Below, in pieces: positions 27,966 to 36,350 of a stretch of 64,000 bases of DNA. A model generated the notes under the pieces. It was not told the origin of the DNA. It worked only from the letters and a program-made list of their open reading frames with translations, and did not search any database. Made by a program: the position numbers and the translations under genes. Origin of the DNA: CAMLFJ01 sp035524955 (lineage in GTDB: Bacteria; Methylomirabilota; Methylomirabilia; Rokubacteriales; CSP1-6); the NCBI GenBank assembly GCA_035524955.1, contig DATLFG010000074.1, positions 1-64,000 on the forward strand, written 5' to 3'. The first letter of the stretch is position 1; every line of letters starts with the position of its first letter.

Positions 27966-29063
27966 ATGGCCCAGCACCGCATCCGGGCGGTCTACATGCG
28001 CGGCGGCACCAGCCGCTGCCTGGCCTTCCACGAGCGCGACCTGCCCCCGGCGGGACCCGAGCGCGACCGCATCCTGCTCGCCGCGCTGGGCAGTCCCGAT
28101 CCCTACGGCCGCCAGCTCGACGGGCTCGGCGGCGGCATCTCCTCGCTCTCGAAGGCGTGCATCATCGGCGCGCCCACCCACCCGGACGCCCAGGTGGACT
28201 ACACCTTCGCGCAGGTCGAGGTGAGCCGCCCCGTGGTGGACTACACCGGCAACTGCGGGAACTGCTCCTCGGCGGTGGGCCCCTTCGCCATCGACGAGCG
28301 CCTCGTGCCCGCCGCCGACGGCCTAACCACCGTGCGGATCCACAACACCAATACGAAGAAGATCATCGTGGCGCGCGTGCCGGTGGAGGACGGCGAGGCG
28401 GCGGTGCTGGGCGACTTCGAGCTGCCCGGCGTGGCCGGCCTCGGCGCCCGCATCGCGCTCGACTTCCTCGATCCGGGCGGCTCCCGGACCGGCCGCCTGC
28501 TCCCCTCGGGGCGGGCGCGCGACCTCATCGCGGGCGTCGAGGCCTCGATGGTGGACGCCACCAACCCGATGGTCTTCGTTCGCGCCAAGGACCTCGGGCT
28601 CACCGGCACCGAGACTCCGCAGGCGATGGACGGAGACCGAGCGCTCGTGGCGCGGCTCGAGGCCATCCGCGTGGGCGCCGCGGAGGCCATGGGACAGCCG
28701 GGCAGCGCGGCCACCCCGAAGATCGCGGTGGTGGCGCCGCCCACCGGCTTCGTCGCGCTCGACGGCGCCGCCTACGACGCCGAGCAGACCGACGTGGTCG
28801 CGCGCTGCATCTCGATGGGCAATGCCCATCGCGCCTTCGCGCTGACCGCGGCGATGTGCCTGGCGGTCGCCGCCCAGATCGACGGCACCGTGGTGAGCGA
28901 GTGCGCGGGCGGCCGCGTGGGCGACCTGCGGCTCGGGCATCCGTCGGGGGTGCTCCCGATCGCGGCGACGGTGGGCCGCAAGGACGGCGCGGCCTGGGCC
29001 GAGCGCGTGACCGTGTACCGCACCGCGCGCCGGCTGATGGAAGGCTACGTGAGGGTGCCGTGA
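27966..29063 (+). CDS. prpF: PrpF-family 2-methylaconitate cis-trans isomerase
   Basis: 365 aa PrpF protein with the diaminopimelate-epimerase-like double fold. Diagnostic pieces: 'VYMRGGTSRCLAFHERDLP' at the N-terminus, 'DGLGGGISSLSKACIIG', 'DYTGNCGNCSSAVGPFAIDE' and 'FVALDGAAYDAEQTDVVARCISMGNAHRAFALTAAMCLA'. In the propionate pathway PrpF isomerises the product of AcnD-type dehydratases; related members isomerise 4-oxalomesaconate or similar acids. It starts three bases after the aconitase stop with a GGGGGAA site. Confidence 0.88.
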   Translation: MAQHRIRAVYMRGGTSRCLAFHERDLPPAGPERDRILLAALGSPDPYGRQLDGLGGGISSLSKACIIGAPTHPDAQVDYTFAQVEVSRPVVDYTGNCGNCSSAVGPFAIDERLVPAADGLTTVRIHNTNTKKIIVARVPVEDGEAAVLGDFELPGVAGLGARIALDFLDPGGSRTGRLLPSGRARDLIAGVEASMVDATNPMVFVRAKDLGLTGTETPQAMDGDRALVARLEAIRVGAAEAMGQPGSAATPKIAVVAPPTGFVALDGAAYDAEQTDVVARCISMGNAHRAFALTAAMCLAVAAQIDGTVVSECAGGRVGDLRLGHPSGVLPIAATVGRKDGAAWAERVTVYRTARRLMEGYVRVP

Positions 29064-29097
29064 CCGCGGGCGCCCGCCCGCGCTGACCCCGCAGACA

Positions 29098-30252
29098 ATG
29101 AGGCTCCCGACGCTCACCGACGAGCACGAGATGCTCCGCCGGACTGTCCGCGCCTTCGTCGAGAAGGAGGTCGCACCCCAGGTGGACGCCTGGGAAGCCG
29201 CGGGGCGGATCCCGCGCGCGTTCTGGCAGCGGCTCGGCGAGCTGGGGCTCCTCGGGCTCGAGTTCCCCACCGAGTACGGGGGCGCGGGCGGCGACTTCCT
29301 CTCGAGCGTGGTGCTGGGCGAGGAGATGGCCCGCTGCCGATCGGGCGGCGTGGCCTTCAGCGTGCTGGTCCACACCGACATGTCCTCGCCGTGGCTCACT
29401 CGCTACGGGACCGACGCGCAGAAGCGCCGCTACCTCCCGGGCATCGTGAGCGGCGAGACGGTGTGCGCCCTCGGCATCACCGAGCCGGGCACCGGCTCCG
29501 ACATGGCGGGCATCACGACGCGCGCGGTGCGCGACGGCGACGGCTACCGGCTCACCGGCAGCAAGATCTTCATCACCAACGGGGTGTACGGCGATCTCTA
29601 CTTCGTCGCCGCGCGAACCAGCCCGGGTACCGAGGAGCGGCGCCACGCCGGCATCTCCATGTTCCTGGTGGAGCGCGACACGCCCGGCTTCACGGTGAGC
29701 CGACGGCTCGACAAGATGGGCATGCGCTCCTCCGACACTGCGGAGCTGTCGCTGCAGGCGTGCCCGGTGCCCGCCGAGAATCTCCTCGGCGAGGAGGGCC
29801 GGGGCTTCCACCAGCTCGCGGCGGGCCTCCAGCGGGAGCGCGTCATGGCCGCGGTGCTCGCGCTCTCCGGCGCGGCCCAGGCCCTCGAGGACACGCTCGC
29901 GTACTTGCGGGAGCGGCACGCCTTCGGCGCGCCCCTCGCCGGCAAGCAGGCCCTGCGGCACCGGGTCGCCGACATGGCCACCGAGATCGAGGCGGCGCGC
30001 CACCTCGTGTACCACGCCGCGTCGCTCTACGCCGCGGGCCACGACTGCGTGACCCCGGTCTCGATGGCGAAGCTCTTCGCCACCGAGGTCGCCAACCGCG
30101 TGGCCTACCAGGCGGTCCAGCTCCACGGCGGCTACGGCTACATGCGCGAGTTCCCGGTCGAGCGCTTCTTCCGCGACGTGCGCCTGTGGACGATCGCCTC
30201 CGGCACGTCCGAGATCATGCGCGAGATCATCGCGAAGCGGCTCCTCCCGTGA
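29098..30252 (+). CDS. Acyl-CoA dehydrogenase
   Basis: 384 aa flavoprotein that introduces the 2,3 double bond into an acyl-CoA, passing electrons to ETF. Features are 'CALGITEPGTGSDMAGITTRAV' (FAD/substrate loop), 'GSKIFITNGVYGDL', 'MGMRSSDTAELSLQACPVPAENLLGEEGRGF' and 'AVQLHGGYGYMREFPVERFFRDVRL'. The canonical catalytic Glu near the C-terminus (YEGT) is replaced by 'IASGTSEIM', while a Glu in 'GLQRERVMAAV' occupies the isovaleryl-CoA-dehydrogenase position, which hints at a branched substrate. Followed by an overlapping enoyl-CoA hydratase (GTGA). Confidence 0.9.
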   Translation: MRLPTLTDEHEMLRRTVRAFVEKEVAPQVDAWEAAGRIPRAFWQRLGELGLLGLEFPTEYGGAGGDFLSSVVLGEEMARCRSGGVAFSVLVHTDMSSPWLTRYGTDAQKRRYLPGIVSGETVCALGITEPGTGSDMAGITTRAVRDGDGYRLTGSKIFITNGVYGDLYFVAARTSPGTEERRHAGISMFLVERDTPGFTVSRRLDKMGMRSSDTAELSLQACPVPAENLLGEEGRGFHQLAAGLQRERVMAAVLALSGAAQALEDTLAYLRERHAFGAPLAGKQALRHRVADMATEIEAARHLVYHAASLYAAGHDCVTPVSMAKLFATEVANRVAYQAVQLHGGYGYMREFPVERFFRDVRLWTIASGTSEIMREIIAKRLLP

Positions 30253-31004
30253 CCGGCGTCGCCGCCGCCACGCTGTCCGCGGAGGGGCCGGTGGCCCGGC
30301 TCACGCTCGAGCGCCCGCAGGCCCGCAACGCGCTCAGCCGCGCGATGGCGGACGCCCTCGAGGCCGCCCTCGCGCGACTGACCGCCATGGACGACGTCCG
30401 GGCGGTGGTGGTGGCCGGCCGCGGCCGCTCCTTCTGCGCGGGCGCCGACATCGCCGAGATGCCGACCCTCGCGCCCGCGGAGGCGGAAGCGCTCTCCGGC
30501 CGCTGGCAGCGCATCCTGGACGGCTTCGCGGCCCTGCCCCAGGTCACGGTCGCGGCGGTGCAGGGCCACGCCCTGGGCGGCGGCCTCATGCTCGCGATCG
30601 CCCAGGATCTCCGCGTGGCCGCAGCCTCCGCGCGCTTCGGGCTGCCCGAGGTCACGCTCGGCTTCAATCCCGGCTACGGCATCGCGCGGCTGCTCGACAT
30701 CGCGGGCGGGGCCCACGCGCGCGATCTCATGCTCACCGCCCGCGTCGTGGACGCGGCCGAGGCCCACCGCATGGGCCTGGTCACCCGCCTGGTGCCGGAC
30801 GGCGCGCTGGACGCCGCCGCGCTCGAGCTGGCCCACGAGGTCGCGCGCTCGCCCCGGGGCGGGCTGGCCGCGACCAAGGCCATCACCGCCGATCTCCGCG
30901 CGGGCCGGGCCGGGGCCGAGCCGCGCGCCTACGCGGCGCTCCGGGCCGCCCCCGACGCGCAGGCGCGCATCGCCGCCTTCCTGCAGCGCCGCCGCACGCC
31001 CTAG
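30249..31004 (+). CDS. Enoyl-CoA hydratase/isomerase family protein
   Basis: 251 aa crotonase. The oxyanion-hole strands are 'GRGRSFCAGADIAEMPTLAP' and 'VQGHALGGGLMLAIAQDLRVAA'; 'FGLPEVTLGFNPGYGIARL' carries a Glu at the first catalytic site, but the second catalytic position has Asn-Pro-Gly instead of the classical Glu region, so hydratase activity is not certain. The GTG start overlaps the dehydrogenase stop (GTGA), which makes the two a beta-oxidation pair. Confidence 0.87.
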   Translation: MTGVAAATLSAEGPVARLTLERPQARNALSRAMADALEAALARLTAMDDVRAVVVAGRGRSFCAGADIAEMPTLAPAEAEALSGRWQRILDGFAALPQVTVAAVQGHALGGGLMLAIAQDLRVAAASARFGLPEVTLGFNPGYGIARLLDIAGGAHARDLMLTARVVDAAEAHRMGLVTRLVPDGALDAAALELAHEVARSPRGGLAATKAITADLRAGRAGAEPRAYAALRAAPDAQARIAAFLQRRRTP

Positions 31005-31017
31005 AAAGGACACCCGC

Positions 31018-32052
31018 ATGGCCGCCACCCTGCCGCTCCTCTACACGCACGTGATGGGCAGCCACGGCTTTCCGTCGTGGTTCTGGACCGCGCTCGACCG
31101 GATCAAGGCGGGCGAGTACGGGCAGACCGACGTGCGGGAGACCTTCGACGACGCCACCCAGCTCGCGATCCGCGACCAGGAGCGCGCGGGCATCGACGTG
31201 CTCTGCGACGGCGAGATGCGCCGTTACTTCTTCGTGCAGACCTTCTACGGCCGCATGGAGGGCCTCGAGACGCTCGAGCCGCTGCGCAAGACCGGCCTCT
31301 ACGCCTACGACAGCGTGCCGCGCTACCGGCCCACCCGGAAGATCACGGTGCCGAAGGGGCTCGGCACCGTGGACGAGTTCAAGTACCTGGTGAGCCAGAC
31401 CGACCGGCCGGTGAAGGCCACCTGCCCGGGGCCGGTGACGCTCTCGATCCACATCCAGACGCGGCCCGGCGACGCCTACGACGGAGACCGGCTCGCGCTC
31501 TGCTGGGACCTCGTCCCCGCGGTGAACGCGGAGCTCAAGGCCCTCGCGGCGGTGGGGGCCACGTGGATCCAGGTGGACGAGCCCTCCGCCGCCATCGTGC
31601 CGGGCCAGGCCGCCGAGTACGTGAAGATGTTCAACGCCTGCGTGGAGGGTGTGAAGGCCCGGATCGGCTACCACGTCTGCTTCGGCAATCTGCTCTCGCG
31701 CCCGCGCGGCAAGCGGTCGTATCGGTGGATGTTCCCGACGCTGCTCGAGACCCGATGCGATCAGTTCGTGTTCGAGTACGCCAACCGGGAGATGGCGGAG
31801 ATCGAGATGTGGAAGGAGATCGGGGTGGACCGCGACGTGGCCTGCGGGGTGGTCGACGTCAAGAGCTTCTACATGGAGACTCCCGAGGACATCGCGGAGC
31901 GGGTGGCCCTGTGCCTGCGATCCATCCCGGCGGAGCGGCTGTCGCTGCTGCCGGATTGCGGCTTCTTCCCGGTCCCGCGCTGGGTGGCGTTCGAGAAGCT
32001 CAAGCGTCTCACCGCCGGCGCGGCGCTGGCGCGCAAGCGACTCCAGGGTTAG
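31018..32052 (+). CDS. MetE C-terminal-domain-like zinc protein, paralogue 1
   Basis: 344 aa barrel resembling only the C-terminal half of cobalamin-independent methionine synthase. The zinc ligands are all present: His219 and Cys221 ('GYHVCFGN'), Glu253 ('FEYANRE') and Cys314 ('PDCGFF'). The N-terminal folate half is missing, so it is not a standard MetE. Stand-alone relatives include methylcobalamin/cobamide-linked methionine synthases and epoxyalkane:coenzyme M transferase, all moving an alkyl group to a zinc-bound thiol. It precedes a Liv-type importer and has a paralogue at 39171 on the other side. An AAAGGA ribosome-binding site lies before the ATG. Confidence 0.8.
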   Translation: MAATLPLLYTHVMGSHGFPSWFWTALDRIKAGEYGQTDVRETFDDATQLAIRDQERAGIDVLCDGEMRRYFFVQTFYGRMEGLETLEPLRKTGLYAYDSVPRYRPTRKITVPKGLGTVDEFKYLVSQTDRPVKATCPGPVTLSIHIQTRPGDAYDGDRLALCWDLVPAVNAELKALAAVGATWIQVDEPSAAIVPGQAAEYVKMFNACVEGVKARIGYHVCFGNLLSRPRGKRSYRWMFPTLLETRCDQFVFEYANREMAEIEMWKEIGVDRDVACGVVDVKSFYMETPEDIAERVALCLRSIPAERLSLLPDCGFFPVPRWVAFEKLKRLTAGAALARKRLQG

Positions 32053-32082
32053 ATCAACATCACTTACACAGAGGAGAGCCTC

Positions 32083-33366
32083 ATGGCGACGACAAGACGC
32101 GAGTTCCTCAGCATGGTGGGCGGCGCGGCCGCGGCGGCCGGGGTGGTAGCCGCACCGGCGGGCGCCCGGGCCCAGGCCAAGAAGGGCGTGCCCGCGGATC
32201 CGGTCAAGATCGGCGTCATGGCCATCCGCGCCGGCATCGCGGCCCCGGTGGGGGCGGCCGGCCTGCGCGGCACCGAGTGGTGGGCCGACCGGATCAACAA
32301 GGCCGGCGGCATCCTCGGTCGCAAAGTGCAGCTGGTGGTCGAGGAGGAGTCCACGCCCAAGGACACCGTCGAGCGCTACCGCAAGCTCATCCTCCACGAC
32401 AAGGTCGAGGTCGTGCTGGGCGGCATCTCCACCGGGGTGACGCTCGCCCTGGCCCCGGTGGCCGAGGACCTCGCGACGCCGTGGCTGTCGTGGGACGGCA
32501 CCACCCAGAAGGGGGTGGACGAGACCATGCCCAATCCCAAGTGGTCCTTCCGCAGCACGGACAACGAGGTCGAGGCGATCGTGGCGGGCCAGCTCACCCC
32601 CAAGTACTTCAAGGGCATCAAGACGGTGGCGGGCATCGGCAACGACTACTCCTACGGCCACGACTGCTGGCAGACCTACCAGGCGGTGCTCAAGCGTTAC
32701 ATCCCGGACGTGAAGTTCGTGCTCGAGCTGTTTCCCAAGCTGGGCGTCACCGATTTCACCTCGCACATCGCGGCGATCCAGCAGTCGAAGGCGGATCTTC
32801 TGATGTGCTCGTTCTGGTCGGGCGACGCCACCATCATCATGAAGCAGGCGGCCGCGGTCGGCCTCTTCAAGACCATGAAAGGTGTCTTCACCACCGCGGG
32901 CGGCGTGCACGACTCCCTCAAGAAGGAATTCACCCCCGAGGGGCTCCTGCTCGGCTACAACTCGATGTACTTCGACGATCCCAAGGGCAGCGCGCTCCTC
33001 AAGCAGTTCGTCCGCGAGTACAAGGCCAAGTACAACGAGTACCCGCCCTACGAGTGCGACCACGCCTACTTCTGCGCCGAATCGTACAAGGCGGGGGTGG
33101 AGAAGGCCTACGCGGCCACCGGCCAGTGGCCGTCCAAGGAGCAGGTGGTGAAGGCCCTCGAAGGCATCGAGGTCGAGTCGCTCTCCGGGCGGCGGAGCTG
33201 GCGCGAGGACCACATCCAGATGTGCAGCTTCTACCAGGGCCTCACCACCCACAAGAACAGCTACGACTTCGTCACCGTCAACCCGCTCGAGGTCGTCTCC
33301 ACCAAGCAGGGCATGAAGCCGGCCGGCTCCAAGCTGATGGACTGGATCGCGGGCTGGAAGATCTGA
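32083..33366 (+). CDS. Liv-type ABC transporter substrate-binding protein with Tat signal
   Basis: 427 aa periplasmic-binding-fold protein. The N-terminus 'TTRREFLSMVGG' followed by an Ala-rich hydrophobic run ending 'ARAQA' is a twin-arginine signal, so it is exported folded. The mature part has the LivJ/AmiC layout ('IGVMAIRAGIAAPVGAAGLRGTEWWADRINKAGGILGRKVQLVVEEE', 'VEVVLGGISTGVTLALAPVAE'). It delivers an unknown ligand (amino acid, amide or organic acid) to the permeases encoded at 34507 and 35391. A GAGGAG site precedes the ATG. Confidence 0.88.
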   Translation: MATTRREFLSMVGGAAAAAGVVAAPAGARAQAKKGVPADPVKIGVMAIRAGIAAPVGAAGLRGTEWWADRINKAGGILGRKVQLVVEEESTPKDTVERYRKLILHDKVEVVLGGISTGVTLALAPVAEDLATPWLSWDGTTQKGVDETMPNPKWSFRSTDNEVEAIVAGQLTPKYFKGIKTVAGIGNDYSYGHDCWQTYQAVLKRYIPDVKFVLELFPKLGVTDFTSHIAAIQQSKADLLMCSFWSGDATIIMKQAAAVGLFKTMKGVFTTAGGVHDSLKKEFTPEGLLLGYNSMYFDDPKGSALLKQFVREYKAKYNEYPPYECDHAYFCAESYKAGVEKAYAATGQWPSKEQVVKALEGIEVESLSGRRSWREDHIQMCSFYQGLTTHKNSYDFVTVNPLEVVSTKQGMKPAGSKLMDWIAGWKI

Positions 33367-33371
33367 CCCGC

Positions 33372-33490
33372 CACCCCCTCCCGCTGCCCTCTCCCCCTCA
33401 CGGGGGAGAGGGTTCCCGGCTCTCCCCCTCCCCTCGGGGGAAAGGGCCGCGGCTCCCTCTCTCCGCTTCGGGGAGAGGGCAGGGGGAGGG
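33372..33490. repeat. REP-like GC-rich palindrome cluster (three hairpins)
   Basis: Three successive hairpins built from CTCTCCCC-type arms and their complement, e.g. CTCTCCCC..GGGGGAGAG. The same family recurs at 37101-37141, 50524-50596, 51781-51840 and 55062-55118. It fills the gap between the two binding-protein genes and may act as a stabiliser or attenuator that lowers expression of the distal genes. Confidence 0.75.
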
Positions 33491-33508
33491 GGCCGCCCCG
33501 TGACCCCG

Positions 33509-34495
33509 ATGGACCGGCGCGCGTTCCTCGCCCTCCTTGCCGCCGGCGCCACCCTGCCGCGCGCCGTCGCCGCGCAGCCAGCGGGACGCGTCTACCGTCT
33601 GGGCATCCTGGCGCCCACGGCCGCGCCGCCGCCGTCCGAGCAGAACGTGGCCGTGATCCTGATCCCGAAGGCCCTGCGCGCGATGGGTTACGCGCCGGGC
33701 CGCGATCTCGTGGTCGACGTGCGCTACGCCGAGGGCCGATTCGACCGGCTCTCCGAGCTGGCGCGGGATCTGGTCCGGCGCCGCATGGATGTCATCGTGG
33801 CGATCGGCGCGTCCGCCGCCCGGGCGGTCAGGGCGGCAACGTCCACGATCCCGATCGTCCTGTACGGGAACATCGACCCGGTCGCGGCCGGGCTGGTCAA
33901 GAGCCTCGCCAAGCCCGAGGGCAACATCACCGGGGTCCTGATCGCGCCCGCCGGAACCCTGGCGGCCAAGAAGCTGGAGATCCTCAAGGAAGCCGTGCCC
34001 GGGGCTACCCGGATCGCGATCCTCGTCCCTGCGGATCCCGGCATCAAGCTCCAGGTGCAGGAAACGCGGCAGGCCGCGGCGACGCTCGGCGTCAAGCTCA
34101 CCGTCACCGAGGTCCAGGGCGGCGAGTACGAGCGGGCCTTCGCCGCGCTGGCGGCCGAGCGCCCGGAGGCCCTCTTCGTCGGCGCGCACACCTTCTTCGT
34201 CCGCGACCGGAAGCGGATCATCGCGCTCGCCGCGAAGTACCGCCTGCCCGCGATGTACGAGTGGCCCATGCACGTGGAGGACGGCGGCCTGATGTCGTAC
34301 GGCAGCAGCCTCGTCGGGACGACCCGCCGGGCCGCCGAGCACGTGGATCGGCTCTTCAAGGGCGCCCGGCCCGGCGACCTGCCGATCGAGCAGCCCGCCG
34401 AGTTCCAGCTCGTGATCAACCTCAAGACCGCCCGGGGCCTCGGGCTCAGCCTGCCGCCCTCGCTGGTGGCACGGGCCGACCGCGTCATCGAGTAG
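33509..34495 (+). CDS. ABC_sub_bind-family substrate-binding protein
   Basis: 328 aa from ATG 33509 (GTG 33500 would add three residues). The N-terminus 'MDRRAFLALLAAGATLPRAVAAQ' is a Tat- or Sec-type signal. The mature protein belongs to the ABC_sub_bind (tryptophan/tyrosine transporter-like) family: 'RLGILAPTA', 'VAIGASAARAVRAATSTIPIVLYGNIDPVAAGLVKSLAKPEGNITGV' and 'LFVGAHTFFVRDRKRIIALAAKYRLPAMYEW'. This fold differs from the Liv protein just upstream, so one importer carries two unlike binding proteins, unless this one serves another permease. Confidence 0.83.
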   Translation: MDRRAFLALLAAGATLPRAVAAQPAGRVYRLGILAPTAAPPPSEQNVAVILIPKALRAMGYAPGRDLVVDVRYAEGRFDRLSELARDLVRRRMDVIVAIGASAARAVRAATSTIPIVLYGNIDPVAAGLVKSLAKPEGNITGVLIAPAGTLAAKKLEILKEAVPGATRIAILVPADPGIKLQVQETRQAAATLGVKLTVTEVQGGEYERAFAALAAERPEALFVGAHTFFVRDRKRIIALAAKYRLPAMYEWPMHVEDGGLMSYGSSLVGTTRRAAEHVDRLFKGARPGDLPIEQPAEFQLVINLKTARGLGLSLPPSLVARADRVIE

Positions 34496-34506
34496 CCGGA
34501 CGGCGC

Positions 34507-35394
34507 GTGACCGCGAACGTCGTCAACATCCTGATGAGTGGCGTCTTCCACGCCGCCATCCTGTTCCTGGTCTCGGCGGGGCTGCAGCTCGTGTTCGGGG
34601 TGCAGAAGATCTTCAACCTCGCCTGCGGGTCGTTCTACGCCCTCGGAGCCTACGTCGGGGTGTCGGCGGTCTCCGCTTTCGTGAGCGCGGGCGGCGCCCC
34701 GGTCCTCTTCATCCTGCCCCTGGCCGTGGCGGGCTTAGCAGTGGGCGCGGTGGGCCTCGTGGTCGAGCGCGGCCTGCTCCGCTTCGTCTACGATCGCGAC
34801 GAGACCTTCCAGCTCCTGCTCACCTTCGCGCTGGTCCTGATGATGGAGGACGCGATTCGCCTCACCTGGGGCACCGCGCCCCAGTCCACCTCCGGGTACT
34901 ACCTGCTCTACGGGCAGGCGCGGGTGCTGGGCGCCGTAGTACCCGTCTATAATCTGATAGTCATCGCGGCCAGCGTGCTCATCGCGGCGGGTCTCGGCTT
35001 GATGCTGACCCGCACCGCCTTCGGCCGCATCATCCGGGCCGCCGCGGACAACCGCGAGATGGCCGAGGCCCTCGGGGTGGACATGCGCGGGATCTACGCG
35101 CGGGTGTTCACCCTCGGCACCGCGCTCGGGACTCTCGGAGGCGCGCTGGTGATCCCGGCCACCGCGGCCATGAGCGAGATGGGCATCGAGCTCATCGTCG
35201 AGGCCTTCGCGGTGGTGGTGATCGGCGGGCTCGGCAGCATGCGCGGCGCCCTGGTGGGCGCCCTCGTGGTGGGCGTGCTCCGCGCGGTCGCGATCAGCGT
35301 GTACCCGGAGATCGAGATGCTCCTGATCTACCTGATCGTGATCGCGGTGCTCCTCCTGCGCCCGCGCGGGCTCTTCGGCGGAGCGGCCGCGTGA
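34507..35394 (+). CDS. livH: Branched-chain-amino-acid-type ABC permease, LivH family
   Basis: 295 aa integral membrane protein with about eight hydrophobic segments. Family features: 'GLQLVFGVQKIFNLACGSFYALGAYVG' (N-terminal LivH motif) and the coupling-loop stretch 'RAAADNREMAEALGVDMRGIYARVFTLGTALGTLGGALVIP'. With LivM it forms the channel; the ligand is set by the binding protein. GTG 34507 follows the preceding stop by 11 bases. The symbol gives family, not proven substrate. Confidence 0.9.
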   Translation: MTANVVNILMSGVFHAAILFLVSAGLQLVFGVQKIFNLACGSFYALGAYVGVSAVSAFVSAGGAPVLFILPLAVAGLAVGAVGLVVERGLLRFVYDRDETFQLLLTFALVLMMEDAIRLTWGTAPQSTSGYYLLYGQARVLGAVVPVYNLIVIAASVLIAAGLGLMLTRTAFGRIIRAAADNREMAEALGVDMRGIYARVFTLGTALGTLGGALVIPATAAMSEMGIELIVEAFAVVVIGGLGSMRGALVGALVVGVLRAVAISVYPEIEMLLIYLIVIAVLLLRPRGLFGGAAA

Positions 35395-36350
35395 GCGGCC
35401 GCCTGATCCTGGGCCTGGCCCTGGCGGGCCTGCTCGTCCTGCCGTTCGTGTTGAGCCCCTACCGCCTGATCCTCATGCTGCCGTTCATGGCCTACGGGGT
35501 GATCCTGCTCGGCCTGAACCTGCTCTTCGCCTACGCGGGCCTGGTCTCGTTCGGCCACGCGCTCTTCGTGGGGGTCGGCGCCTATACCGGGGCCTTCCTC
35601 GGCGCCCACGCGGGCATCCGCTCGATCGAGGTGGTCGTGCTGGTGGCCGCGATCCTCGGGGCGGTGGTGGCGGCCCTGGTGGGCCTGCTCTGCGTGCGCT
35701 ACGTGAAGATCTACTTCGGCATGCTCACGCTCGCGTTCGGGATGGTCTTCTACACCTTCGTGCTCAAGTTCTACCGGATCACCGGCGGCGACGAAGGCAT
35801 GCCGGTGCCGCGGCCGCTCCTGCTCGGGCTCGACCTGGACGCGATGCCCAAGACCGACTACCTGATCGGCCCCTACTACTACTACTGCCTCGGCGTGCTC
35901 GTCGTGGCCGCCGCGGTCATGTGGCGGATCGTCCACTCGCCCTTCGGCCTCTGCCTGCGCACCATCCGCGACAACCCGACCAAGGCGGAGGCCCTCGGGG
36001 TGAGCGTGACGCGCTATCGCTGGTACGCGTTCGTGATCTCGGGAGTATTCGGGGCGGTGGGCGGGGCGCTCCTCGGCCCCCCCATCGGCAACGTGGACCC
36101 CACCCTCGTCTACTGGACCCACTCGGGCAGCCTCGTGTTCATGGCGCTGCTGGGCGGCTTCGCCCACTTCTTCGGCCCGGTGCTGGGCGCTTTCGTCTTC
36201 ATCTTCCTGCAGGACGCCGTGATGTCGGTGGTGCCGTACTGGCGGCTCGTCTTCGGCGCGATCCTGGCCGCCATCGTGATCTTCGCCCCGGGGGGGCTGA
36301 TGGGCCTCTTCGCCCGTCGCCGCGCGCCGGTGGAGGTCGCGCGCCCGTGA
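35391..36350 (+). CDS. livM: Branched-chain-amino-acid-type ABC permease, LivM family
   Basis: 319 aa with about nine membrane spans. LivM hallmarks: 'LNLLFAYAGLVSFGHALFVGVGAYTGAFL', 'YFGMLTLAFGMVFYTFVLKFYRITGGDEGMPV' and the coupling loop 'TIRDNPTKAEALGVSVTRYRWYAFVISGVFGAVGGALL'. GTG overlaps the livH stop (GTGA) and its own stop overlaps the next GTG, so livH-livM-livG are translationally coupled. Confidence 0.9.
   Translation: MSGRLILGLALAGLLVLPFVLSPYRLILMLPFMAYGVILLGLNLLFAYAGLVSFGHALFVGVGAYTGAFLGAHAGIRSIEVVVLVAAILGAVVAALVGLLCVRYVKIYFGMLTLAFGMVFYTFVLKFYRITGGDEGMPVPRPLLLGLDLDAMPKTDYLIGPYYYYCLGVLVVAAAVMWRIVHSPFGLCLRTIRDNPTKAEALGVSVTRYRWYAFVISGVFGAVGGALLGPPIGNVDPTLVYWTHSGSLVFMALLGGFAHFFGPVLGAFVFIFLQDAVMSVVPYWRLVFGAILAAIVIFAPGGLMGLFARRRAPVEVARP

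Noticed and set aside
24672..28181. 1169-codon open frame on the minus strand
   Set aside because: Antisense to citrate synthase and aconitase, no recognisable motifs, codon-shadow composition.
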